From: an uncultured Acetatifactor sp.
GTDB lineage: Bacteria > Bacillota > Clostridia > Lachnospirales > Lachnospiraceae
Length of the DNA stretch: 34,240 bases
Assembly: GCA_910589035.1 (NCBI GenBank)
Contig: CAJUSI010000012.1
Span: forward strand, 1 to 34,240
Reading direction: 5' to 3'
How positions within the stretch are numbered: the stretch's first letter is position 1; every line of letters begins with the position of its first letter. Of the stretch, positions 22,260 to 29,978 are shown in pieces. The notes beneath the pieces are model-generated. The model saw only the letters and a list, made by a program, of their open reading frames with translations, made no database searches and was not told the origin of the DNA. Both the position numbers and the translations under genes were made by a program.

Positions 22260-24361
22260 GATAAACGAACCTCCATTTTTGTTTTATTTGATGTATCGGG
22301 AGCTTTCATTCCCAGGGTGGTGGCGCGGATCAGGCCGTCGCAGAGCAGAAGCAGAGCCGGCAGGATGAAGGTCACGGAGAACATACTCACCACGGCGCCT
22401 CTTGCCATCAGCATGCACATGGAGCTGATGATGTCGATATTGGAATACACGGCCACTCCGAAGGTTGCGGCGAAGAGTCCCATGCCGGATACCAGGATGG
22501 AGGGGACGGATGCCGCAAGCGCCGTTCCCACGGCCGCCTTCCTGTCTTTTCCGCCGGTGCGCTCCTCCTTGTACCGGGTGGTCATGAGGATGGCGTAGTC
22601 CACGGTGGCCCCTAGCTGAATGGTGCTGATGCAGATGGGAGCGATAAAGGGCAGGCTCTGTCCCATGTAGTGGGGCAGTCCCAGATTGATGAAAATAGCC
22701 AGCTCAATCACGGAAATCAGGATAAAGGGCAGGGAGAGGCTTTTTTCCACCAGTGCGATGATGACGAAGATCGCCAGGATGGACACGGCGTTGACCACTT
22801 TGAAATCATGGTCCGTGGTCTCTATCATATCCTTCATGCAGGGCGCTTCCCCGATGAGCATGCCTCCGCTGTCATAGCGCTTCAGGATGTCGTTAAGCCG
22901 GTTGATCTGGGCATTGACCTCCTCTCCGGCCACATTGTACTCGGAATTGATGAGCATCAGTTCCCACTTGCCGCTGTTCAGAATCTCCTTCAGGGAGGCG
23001 GGCAGGATTTCCTCCGGAACCCTGGCTCCCAGGACGGATTCCAGGCCCAGCACGTACTTTACGCCGTCCACGCTTTCCATTTCCCGAATCATGTTTCGGA
23101 TGTCTTTCGCAGGAAGATCCGCGTCCAGGAGCAGCATGTGGGTGGAGGCGATATTGAAATCCTCCCGCAGCTTTGAGTTGGCGATGACATATTCCATATC
23201 CTTCGGCAGGCATTCTCCCATGTCGTAATAGACCTCTTTACCGGTCTGCCGGTATCCGTAGTATGAGGGCGGAATCAGCAGGACGAAGAGAGCCAGGAAC
23301 AAAGGAAACAGCTTCACCGTGCCTTTGGCGAATTTCCCCATATCGGGAATCAGGGGTCTGTGCTTCGTCTTCATGAGGGGCTTATCCAGCACCAGAATCA
23401 TTGCCGGCAGAACCGTCACGCAGCCCAGCACGCCCAGGAGGACTCCCTTGGCCATGACGATTCCCAGATCCCGCCCCATGGTGAAGGACATGAAGCACAG
23501 GGCGATGAATCCGGCCACCGTGGTGACGGAGCTGCCCAGGACGCTGGTGAGGGTCTCGCTGATAGCCGCCTCCATGGCGCTTTTCCTGTCTTCCTGTATT
23601 CGGCGCTGCTCATTGTAGCTGTGCCAGAGGAAAATGGAGTAGTCCATGGTCACGGCCAGCTGCAGTACGGCCGAGAGCGCCTTGGTGATATAGGAGATTT
23701 CACCCAGAAAATAATTGGTTCCCATATTGAAAAGGATCATAATCCCGATGGAAGCCAAGAATACAAAGGGTACCAGGACGCTGTCCAGGAGCAGCAGCAT
23801 GGCCGCGCAGGCCAGGGCCACGGCAATCCCCACGTAGATGGGCTCCTCCTTCTCGCACAGGTCCTTCAAGTCCGTCACTAGGGCGGACATGCCGGAGACA
23901 TAGCACTGCTTTCCGCAGACGGCGCGGATTTCGCGGATGGCGTCCATGGTAATGTCGGCGGAGGTGGAGCTGTCGAAGAACACCGCCATCATGGTGGAAT
24001 GGTCCGTATTGAATTCCCGGTAAATCCTGTCCGGAAGCAGCTCCATGGGCACCGAGAGATCCAGCAGGGAATCATACCAGATTACGCTGTCCACATGTTC
24101 TACCTCTTCAATCCGGCTTTTCAGCTTTGCCACATCCTTCGGGGGCATATCCTCCACGATGAGGAAGGAGAAGGCGCCCTTGCCGAATTCGTCCATCAGC
24201 TCGTTCTGGCCCACTACCGTGTCCATATCCTCCGGCAGATAGTCCAGCATGTCGTAATTGATTCTCGTGCCCGCCATGCCGAAGAGTGCGGGAACCGACA
24301 GGATAAGCGCCAGAATGAGAATCGGTATGCGGTATTTCACTACAAATTTTGAGAAATTCAT
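22256..24361 (-). CDS. MMPL/RND family transporter
   Basis: A 701-residue protein with two similar halves. Each has one membrane segment, a large extracellular domain and about five more segments. The conserved proton-relay motif is seen twice: TMDYSIFLWHSYNE and ATVDYAILMTTRYKEE. The family exports lipids or small hydrophobic compounds using the proton gradient. The start has AAAGGA upstream. It is cotranslated with the LxxG-repeat protein and follows the hdeD-like and tetR genes on the same strand, so the TetR protein may control it. Confidence 0.92.
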   Translation of the reverse strand: MNFSKFVVKYRIPILILALILSVPALFGMAGTRINYDMLDYLPEDMDTVVGQNELMDEFGKGAFSFLIVEDMPPKDVAKLKSRIEEVEHVDSVIWYDSLLDLSVPMELLPDRIYREFNTDHSTMMAVFFDSSTSADITMDAIREIRAVCGKQCYVSGMSALVTDLKDLCEKEEPIYVGIAVALACAAMLLLLDSVLVPFVFLASIGIMILFNMGTNYFLGEISYITKALSAVLQLAVTMDYSIFLWHSYNEQRRIQEDRKSAMEAAISETLTSVLGSSVTTVAGFIALCFMSFTMGRDLGIVMAKGVLLGVLGCVTVLPAMILVLDKPLMKTKHRPLIPDMGKFAKGTVKLFPLFLALFVLLIPPSYYGYRQTGKEVYYDMGECLPKDMEYVIANSKLREDFNIASTHMLLLDADLPAKDIRNMIREMESVDGVKYVLGLESVLGARVPEEILPASLKEILNSGKWELMLINSEYNVAGEEVNAQINRLNDILKRYDSGGMLIGEAPCMKDMIETTDHDFKVVNAVSILAIFVIIALVEKSLSLPFILISVIELAIFINLGLPHYMGQSLPFIAPICISTIQLGATVDYAILMTTRYKEERTGGKDRKAAVGTALAASVPSILVSGMGLFAATFGVAVYSNIDIISSMCMLMARGAVVSMFSVTFILPALLLLCDGLIRATTLGMKAPDTSNKTKMEVRLS

Positions 24362-24701
24362 TTTTCTGTCATCCTTTCTTTTTTATTTCTGAGCCTTTCT
24401 TTTATTCATTCTTTTATCCCGGAGCTCAACCCTGACCCGGGTAAGCTGAAACCGCCTTTTTCATCCAAAAGAGGGGTTCATTCCCCGCAGCTTGCTGCGG
24501 GGAGTTTCATTTCGGATAGGCCGAAGTCTTTCCTTCTCCTTTTGCTGGCTTAACTGGCCAATATATTGCTATTGCTTTGGAAGGCCAGCCAAACCGGGGC
24601 AAAAGGCCGGAACCGGAATTATATGCCAGGGAGCAGGATTTCGCGGTTATGAGCCAGGGGGAGCGGATGCATGCCCTGCTGCAGGACATGACTTCCGGCG
24701 C
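24362..24701. other. 340-bp gap with perfect GC-rich hairpin
   Basis: No gene is supported. CCCCGCAGC (24483-24491) and GCTGCGGGG (24494-24502) form a perfect 9-bp stem with a two-base spacer. Its surroundings (GGGGTTCATT before it, AGTTTCATTT after it) look like a repeat often met in intergenic regions of related bacteria (from memory). Read on the minus strand, it would end the hdeD-like transcript before the MMPL gene. No promoter for the MMPL gene was clearly seen. Confidence 0.6.
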
Positions 24702-25295
24702 TCACAGCTCCTCATAATCGGCCTCCGGCATATCCTGCCGCTGATGCCTTACGATTTTCACGGTGCTTAAGGCCACGCAGAGATTTAAGATGCCCTCGGC
24801 CAGAAGCGAGACCCCCAACAGTCCGGTCAGAATCCTGGCGCTTTCCGCCGGGCGGAACACAAGCAGCAGCCCCACGAAACCCGTGATAAACGCCAGGATC
24901 AGAATCAGCCACCATTCCGCAATGCCGAACTCTTTGGAATCCAGTGCGATCTGAACCTTGAACAGACCGTCCGCAAAAATGGATATCCCCAGGGCGATGA
25001 AGATGAAATTCATCACATTTACCGGCCGCAGGAGCACGATCAGTCCCAGGGCGATCAACAGGATGCCGAATTCCAGATCATACTGAAACGCCAGCCGGTA
25101 CAGATCCCTGGAAAAATATCCTACCAGCTTGATACAGCCGAAGACTATCATGGCGATGCCTAGGGCTCGACCCACGAGCACAGCGGACAGTCCGGGAAAA
25201 AGGAACAGCAGCAGGCCCGCCGCGCAGAACACCAGCGACATTACGATATATCCTGCCTTCGCAAGCTTCATGGGGAATACGGAACGCATTTTCAT
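24702..25295 (-). CDS. HdeD-like membrane protein (DUF308)
   Basis: A 197-residue protein with six hydrophobic segments arranged as three helix pairs, the layout of the DUF308/HdeD family (in E. coli linked to acid resistance; biochemical role unclear). The cytosolic C-terminus is charged (RHQRQDMPEADYEEL). The open frame extends 43 codons upstream, but GTGAGGTG before ATG 25295 and the promoter at 25331-25358 fix the start. It has its own promoter and lies between tetR and the MMPL gene. Confidence 0.8.
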   Translation of the reverse strand: MKMRSVFPMKLAKAGYIVMSLVFCAAGLLLFLFPGLSAVLVGRALGIAMIVFGCIKLVGYFSRDLYRLAFQYDLEFGILLIALGLIVLLRPVNVMNFIFIALGISIFADGLFKVQIALDSKEFGIAEWWLILILAFITGFVGLLLVFRPAESARILTGLLGVSLLAEGILNLCVALSTVKIVRHQRQDMPEADYEEL

Positions 25296-25330
25296 AACAA
25301 TCACCTCACCTTTCCAAATGCTGTAACGAC

Positions 25331-25358
25331 AGTATAACAGCATGGAGGAAGCTTTCAA
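25331..25358 (-). promoter_or_regulatory. promoter of the hdeD-like gene
   Basis: On the minus strand TTGAAA (25358-25353), 16 bases, then TATACT (25336-25331), about 35 bases before the start codon. The -35 element lies four bases from the first copy of the three-arm repeat (25362-25383), which could therefore be a regulator site. Confidence 0.7.
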
Positions 25359-25417
25359 ATCGACAGATTTCCCCCGGTGTCTGAAAAAGGGGCATGAAGG
25401 CGGAAGTGACCAAAAAA

Positions 25418-25474
25418 CAGACACCGGAGGGAAAATGTCTAATTGACAGATTCCTTCCGGTGTCTCTATTTTTT
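25418..25474. terminator. bidirectional terminator
   Basis: CAGACACCGGAGGGAAAATGTCT is in inverted relation to GACAGATTCCTTCCGGTGTCT: 25418-25440 pairs with 25445-25465 over most of its length. Six T follow on the plus strand (25469-25474) and six A precede (25412-25417), giving a T run on the minus strand too. On the minus strand it ends the tetR transcript. A third arm (25362-25383) of the same sequence as the right arm can pair with the middle arm instead. Confidence 0.8.
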
Positions 25475-25538
25475 GCAGATTATGACTTTATACCAGGGCT
25501 GGCTGTTAGGATGGTTTTCGGTCTGCTTTCTTCCCATG

Positions 25539-25621
25539 GGCAAACGTTGCTTGTGGAGCGATCAGCTATGTGGCTGTATTTGCACGGACAGTTGGCAGGC
25601 AAACACTGCTTGTGGAGCCAT
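25539..25621 (+). repeat. 24-bp direct repeat at 59-bp distance
   Basis: GGCAAACGTTGCTTGTGGAG at 25539 and GGCAAACACTGCTTGTGGAG at 25598 begin two 24-base copies (25539-25562, 25598-25621) differing at three positions. They lie downstream of tetR; the rest of the 25475-25645 stretch has no gene. Confidence 0.8.
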
Positions 25622-25645
25622 GAGCCGGGGAAGCAATCAGGTATT

Positions 25646-26203
25646 TCAGGATGGCGCGCAGCGATTTACCATCTCTTCCACCATGCCCCGGCGCAGCTCG
25701 CAGAGCCGGGAGATGCGCTCCCGCATGCCGTCCTCCATTCCGCTGTCCATCCATCTCATGACCATGCCGAAGCATTCGCATTCATAGAATCCCTTCAGCA
25801 CTTCCCAGTCCCCGGCGTCCACCTGGCTCTGGGCGAAAACCGCATCGCTGTATACGGAGACTACATGCCGGCAGACCTTCCAGAGGTACTGCTCATAGAT
25901 GGCGCGGTTCACCGAATTATAAATATGGAGAATGGCGCGCCGGTTTCTGCCGGCGAAGTCCAGCACCGCGTTGAGGCAGGCTTCGATGGAATCCACGGAA
26001 GGATGCTCCGCAATGATACGGTCCGCCTCCTCGGTGACGATTTCCTCCAGCAGTGCCGGGATATCCTCAAAATGATAGTAAAAGGAGTTCCGGTTTACAC
26101 CGCATTCCTCCACAATGTCCTTCACGGTAATCCGGTTCAGGGGACGCTCGTTGAGAAGCTTTATAAAGGTGGCCTTGATTGCCATTTTGGTAAAATTGGG
26201 CAT
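25646..26203 (-). CDS. TetR/AcrR family regulator
   Basis: A 185-residue protein. The N-terminal helix-turn-helix (residues about 20-45) has ITVKDIVEECGVNRNSFYYHF, the TetR signature with FYYHF in the recognition region. The C-terminal ligand domain is helical, of the kind called DUF/TetR_C in Firmicutes. GGAG lies nine bases before ATG 26203; the open frame extends further but runs into the promoter and the M56 remnant. It probably represses the hdeD-like and/or MMPL-LxxG genes; no operator was identified with certainty. Confidence 0.87.
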   Translation of the reverse strand: MPNFTKMAIKATFIKLLNERPLNRITVKDIVEECGVNRNSFYYHFEDIPALLEEIVTEEADRIIAEHPSVDSIEACLNAVLDFAGRNRRAILHIYNSVNRAIYEQYLWKVCRHVVSVYSDAVFAQSQVDAGDWEVLKGFYECECFGMVMRWMDSGMEDGMRERISRLCELRRGMVEEMVNRCAPS

Positions 26204-26234
26204 TTCTATTCTCCTGTGCTGTTTCTTTTTTCCA

Positions 26235-26264
26235 AGTATAGCATACGGCAGACGAAATCCGCAA
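26235..26264 (-). promoter_or_regulatory. possible promoter of tetR
   Basis: On the minus strand TTGCGG (26264-26259), 18 bases, then TATACT (26240-26235), about 32 bases before the tetR start. The -35 lies in the tail of the M56 remnant. Confidence 0.5.
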
Positions 26265-26424
26265 CCTGATAAAAGACATATTGGGCCTGCTTTCCAAACC
26301 GGTGCAGAACGCCCTCGCCGCAGGCCGGTTCGATATCCCGGTTCAGCAGGCAGGCCATCAGCCATACCAGGGGATTAAACCAGTGCATGCACAGGGCGGC
26401 GGCCATGGCAAACTTCACTGCCCC
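26247..26424 (-). pseudogene. remnant of an M56 (BlaR1/MecR1-like) peptidase gene
   Basis: A minus-strand frame (ORF 26610-26206) contains MHWFNPLVWLMACLLNRDIE followed by PACGE, which closely matches the HWFNPLVW...RDxELACDE region of M56 peptidases. The conserved ACDE has become ACGE, the zinc-binding HExxH part upstream is missing, and the remaining N-terminal sequence does not fit the family. It is a decayed fragment of a beta-lactam/cell-envelope sensor, of which about 60 residues remain. Gap 26204-26654 otherwise holds only the tetR promoter. Confidence 0.65.
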
Positions 26425-26654
26425 CGGCAAAGCGTTACTGCCGGATGCGGAAGGCGTCTGTGTCTGCTTTTCCGGAAGAGTCTGGTATCCGGATGGGGAC
26501 AGGGTTAGGAAGCTGTCCGCCGCGGTAAGAAGGCATAGACGCTGAATCCGGATGTGAAGTAGAAGAAAGTCAATCCTATTGCAGTAGTTTTGCAAAGGAT
26601 TTTTTGGCATGAGGATTCCGCTCTTTTCATAAAATAAAATGACAAGGGTTGTGG

Positions 26655-27383
26655 GTGAAAAAGATGCTGAATCTGATTTGGGCGGTTATGATACTGCTTG
26701 CGGTGGTTTACAGTGCGCTGACAGGGCATATGAGCGATGTGACGAATGCGGCGCTGGACAGCGCCGGGGAGGCCATATCCCTGTGCATTACCATGGCAGG
26801 GGTGGTGGCGCTCTGGATGGGACTGATGGAGATTGCGCAGAAGGCTGGGCTGGTTCGGAAGCTTACGAGGGGAATCAGTCCCCTGCTGCGGTTTTTGTTT
26901 CCCAGGATTCCGGCCGGGCATCCCGCCAGGGATTACATAGCTACGAATATTATTGCCAATGTATTGGGGCTGGGGTGGGCCTGTACGCCGGCGGGACTCA
27001 AGGCCATGGAGGAGCTGGCGAGGCTGGAGGCGGAGCGGGGGAATCCGGAGTATCTGGAAACCGAGACTGGACGCAGGCGTGGAGAGGTGCATGGGGGAAG
27101 CACGGAAAAGAGCGGGAATAGGCGCGCCAGCAATGAGATGTGCATCTTCCTGATTCTCAACATTTCTTCCCTGCAGCTGATTCCGGTGAACATGATTGCT
27201 TACAGGAGCCAGTACGGCAGCGCCAATCCAACGGCGATTATCGTCCCGGCCATTGCGGCTACGCTGGTGAGTACTCTGGTGGCCATCGTGTATTGTAAAA
27301 TCAAGGATTATTTCGCAGGGACCGGCGCGGGTGGAAGCTGTATGGGTAAAAGCCGTGAGGGCAGGGGAGGAAAAGCAGTATGA
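26655..27383 (+). CDS. spmA: spore maturation protein A
   Basis: About 242 residues with several membrane segments. The nucleoside-transporter-gate-like core is recognisable by ISLCITMAGVVALWMGLMEI, TNIIANVLGLGWACTPAGLKAM and the NEMCIFLILNISSLQLIPVNMI region. SpmA and SpmB are needed for dehydration of the spore core and heat resistance. Residues about 125-160, between the two core halves, contain a basic Gly/Arg/Ser-rich insertion (GRRRGEVHGGSTEKSGNRRA) longer than usual. The start is uncertain: TTG 26649, GTG 26655 or ATG 26664; GTG 26655 has AAGGG at a suitable distance. The gene overlaps spmB by four bases. Confidence 0.88.
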   Translation: MKKMLNLIWAVMILLAVVYSALTGHMSDVTNAALDSAGEAISLCITMAGVVALWMGLMEIAQKAGLVRKLTRGISPLLRFLFPRIPAGHPARDYIATNIIANVLGLGWACTPAGLKAMEELARLEAERGNPEYLETETGRRRGEVHGGSTEKSGNRRASNEMCIFLILNISSLQLIPVNMIAYRSQYGSANPTAIIVPAIAATLVSTLVAIVYCKIKDYFAGTGAGGSCMGKSREGRGGKAV

Positions 27384-27907
27384 ACGCATTGGCTCATCTT
27401 TCGGACATTGTAATCCCAATCCTGATCTTTTTTATCGTAGGCTATGGCTTTGTCTCCAAAGTAAAAGTATATGAGACTTTTTTGAAGGGCGCAAAGGACG
27501 GTCTGAAGATTGTGGTGGATATTGTCCCTACGCTCATCGGCCTGCTGGTGGCGGTGGGGATGCTGCGGGCATCGGGCTTCTTCGAGATGCTGGGGACGCT
27601 GTTGGGCCCTGCGGCGGCCGCGGTGGGGCTGCCGGCCCAGTTGCTGCCGCTGCTGGTGGTGAAGCTGTTTTCTTCCTCCGCTGCCACGGGGCTGGTGCTG
27701 GACATCTTCCGCACCTCGGGGCCGGATTCCTATGCGGGGATGCTGACCTCCATCCTGATGAGCTGTACGGAGACAGTGTTTTACACTATGAGCGTATACT
27801 TCCTGGCGGCGAAGGTGACGAAGACAAGGTTTACTTTGGCGGGGGCGCTGCTGGCCACGCTGGCGGGGACGGTGATGAGCGTGGTGCTGACCGGGTGGAT
27901 GATGTAA
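27380..27907 (+). CDS. spmB: spore maturation protein B
   Basis: A 175-residue membrane protein with motifs typical of SpmB: PILIFFIVGYGFVSKVKVYE, FLKGAKDGLKIVVDIVPTLI, LPLLVVKLFSSSAATGLVLD and SCTETVFYTMSVYF. It acts with SpmA in the forespore membrane. ATG 27380 overlaps the spmA stop (ATGA), so translation is coupled. Together with the CotF-like genes it shows that the organism forms endospores. Confidence 0.95.
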   Translation: MNALAHLSDIVIPILIFFIVGYGFVSKVKVYETFLKGAKDGLKIVVDIVPTLIGLLVAVGMLRASGFFEMLGTLLGPAAAAVGLPAQLLPLLVVKLFSSSAATGLVLDIFRTSGPDSYAGMLTSILMSCTETVFYTMSVYFLAAKVTKTRFTLAGALLATLAGTVMSVVLTGWMM

Positions 27908-27939
27908 TGCATTGAGAAGAGGAATCGGGAAAAGAAATT

Positions 27940-27968
27940 TTGAGAGATTAAATAAATAGAAATATGAT
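27940..27968 (+). promoter_or_regulatory. promoter candidate before the AAA-nuclease gene
   Basis: TTGAGA (27940-27945), 17 bases, TATGAT (27963-27968), in AT-rich sequence. About 210 bases of leader would follow before the coding start. Confidence 0.55.
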
Positions 27969-28054
27969 ATTTTTAATGCGTTTCAGGGCGAATTATGTTA
28001 CTATGGACGCAAGAGGAAGGTGTGAATACGGCAACGATTGAGCGGTGAAAGGTA

Positions 28055-28075
28055 ATTCAGAATCTGATTCTGAAT
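28055..28075 (+). other. perfect 9-bp hairpin in the leader of the AAA-nuclease gene
   Basis: ATTCAGAAT (28055-28063) and ATTCTGAAT (28067-28075) with loop CTG. No T run follows, so it is not a terminator; it may be a protein-binding site or a leader structure. Confidence 0.5.
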
Positions 28076-28177
28076 CCTGACAAGGACAAGCCGGAACCCA
28101 AATTTTGCCACTATGCGCAGGGGCTTGCCTGAAAGTCTCAAAAGAAAATGGATTCAAAAAATGGGGAGAGTGCGGAT

Positions 28178-29776
28178 ATGGGAATCTACTTAAATCCTGG
28201 AAATGAGCAGTTTGCGGTTTCTGTGAATTCTGAGTTATACGTGGATAAGACAGAATTGATAAAATATACGAATAGCCGTATCGGAAAGGACAGGCCATTG
28301 ATTTGCTCCAGCAGGCCAAGGAGATTTGGAAAAACAATGGCGGTAACTATGCTGTCCGCATACTACAGTAAAGGATGCCATTCTGAAAAGCTGTTTGCGG
28401 GACTTAAAATATGTCTGGATGAATCTTTCAAAACACATTTAAATAAGTATAATGTAATCTTTTTGGATATCCAGTGGATGTACGGAAATGCACTTGAGGA
28501 AATGAAGAGAAACTTTTCCGTTAAGGTGGTGAGTTATATTCAGGAACAGGTGATATCGGAGTTGAGAACGGAATATCCGGAATGTGTCCTGGACACTGAC
28601 ATTTCACTGCCTTCCGTATTGGCTAAAATTAATGTTCAGACAGAAGAACAATTTATCATTATTATTGATGAGTGGGATTGTCTGTTTCGGGAAGATAAAG
28701 ATAATAAGGATCTCCAAAAGGAATACATTAATCTGCTGAGAGGGTTATTTAAAGGAACTCCATCGGGAGCATTTTTAAAGCTTGCCTATATTACCGGAAT
28801 TTTGCCTATTAAGAAGTACGGCACGCAGTCGGCCCTGAATAATTTCCGGGAGCATACGATGGTCAGTCCCAGACAGATGGCAGAATTTATAGGCTTTACA
28901 GAGACAGAAGTAATGACGATCTGTAAAGAACATGATATGCCCTTTAAAGAGATGCAAAGGTGGTATGATGGGTATTATTTTGAAAAGGCAGGACATGTTT
29001 ATAGCCCCAATTCTGTCATTGAGGCTGTGGATAGCAGGGAATTTGGAAATTACTGGTCAGGAACAGAAACTTATGAGTCATTGATGACGTACATTGCAAT
29101 GGACTTTGATGGATTAAGACAGTTGATTGTAGATATGCTGGGAGGCCAGAGGTGCAGTATTGATGTGGAATCTTTTCAAAATGATATCACTTCATTTAAC
29201 TCTGCAGATGATGTGATCACATTATTGATCCATATGGGATACATGGCATATGACAGCAAGACAAAGAAAGTTTTTATTCCAAATGATGAGGTAAGGAGCG
29301 CTTTTCTGCGTGCCATTAAAAATGATGGGTGGGAAGAGATAATAAGGGCAATTAATGCATCGGAAGCTTTGCTCAAGGCTACTTTGGCAATGGATGAACA
29401 GGCCGTGGCACAGATGATCCAGGAAGTTCATATGCAAAATTCTTCCAGCTTAATATATAACAATGAAATTTCTCTAAGCAGTGTGATTGCATTGGCATAT
29501 TATAGTGCTTGCAGAGATTATACTCTTGTAAGAGAATTACCCACGGGAAACGGATTTGCGGATATGGTTTTCCTTCCTAAACGCACCTCTTTAAATCCGG
29601 CATTGGTTTTGGAACTAAAATGTGATAAAACTGCTGAGGGAGCGATAAGCCAGATCAAAAGGAAAGGATATGTGTCCTCCCTTAAAGAGTATAAAGGAAA
29701 TATTTTGCTTGTTGGAATTAATTACGAGAAGAAAAGCAGGAAACATCAATGCAGGATAGAAAAGTTTGAATTGTAA
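28178..29776 (+). CDS. AAA-like ATPase fused to PD-(D/E)XK nuclease
   Basis: A 532-residue protein of the family with an N-terminal AAA-ATPase-like domain (pfam09820-type) and a C-terminal nuclease-like domain (pfam08011-type). Walker A is SSRPRRFGKT (44-53), Walker B IIIIDEWD, and the sensor-like region is TGILPIKKYGTQSALNNF. The C-terminal domain has D462 in GFADMVF and E479-x-K481 in LELKCDK, the PD-(D/E)XK catalytic pattern. Such proteins are abundant in multiple copies in gut Firmicutes and Bacteroidetes; their role is not established (a defence or mobile-element role is often assumed). The start is ATG 28178, with GGGGAGAG seven bases upstream; ATG 28148 in frame lacks a good site. It begins the AT-richer part of the window. 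Confidence 0.85.
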   Translation: MGIYLNPGNEQFAVSVNSELYVDKTELIKYTNSRIGKDRPLICSSRPRRFGKTMAVTMLSAYYSKGCHSEKLFAGLKICLDESFKTHLNKYNVIFLDIQWMYGNALEEMKRNFSVKVVSYIQEQVISELRTEYPECVLDTDISLPSVLAKINVQTEEQFIIIIDEWDCLFREDKDNKDLQKEYINLLRGLFKGTPSGAFLKLAYITGILPIKKYGTQSALNNFREHTMVSPRQMAEFIGFTETEVMTICKEHDMPFKEMQRWYDGYYFEKAGHVYSPNSVIEAVDSREFGNYWSGTETYESLMTYIAMDFDGLRQLIVDMLGGQRCSIDVESFQNDITSFNSADDVITLLIHMGYMAYDSKTKKVFIPNDEVRSAFLRAIKNDGWEEIIRAINASEALLKATLAMDEQAVAQMIQEVHMQNSSSLIYNNEISLSSVIALAYYSACRDYTLVRELPTGNGFADMVFLPKRTSLNPALVLELKCDKTAEGAISQIKRKGYVSSLKEYKGNILLVGINYEKKSRKHQCRIEKFEL

Positions 29777-29778
29777 TT

Positions 29779-29910
29779 TTGCAGGAGTATGGTTTGAGCG
29801 ATGAGGAGATTAAGGTCTTTCGTGAAGAAGCAAAGGAAGCGGAAGCATTGATTCCCGCGGGCAACGAGCCAGGCGGACATGCCTGCATACACATATGGCG
29901 GCTGCCGTGA
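29779..29910 (+). pseudogene. possible remnant of a C-terminal coding fragment
   Basis: A 43-codon frame directly after the AAA-nuclease stop reads LQEYGLSDEEIKVFREEAKE followed by an Ala-Glu-rich stretch, then loses protein-like character. The opening looks like a real helical protein end, but no start with a ribosome site precedes it. It may be a decayed gene end or a frameshifted extension. Parent gene not identified. Confidence 0.3.
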
Positions 29911-29978
29911 GGGTCAACAATCGCTGCAGGCAGCAGGGGGGTGACTTTGCAGTATGAAAAATTTCAGGAGTGAGAATC

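Noticed and set aside
26639..27121. Frame overlapping spmA
   Set aside because: Gly-rich shadow of spmA; the SpmA motifs lie in the other frame.
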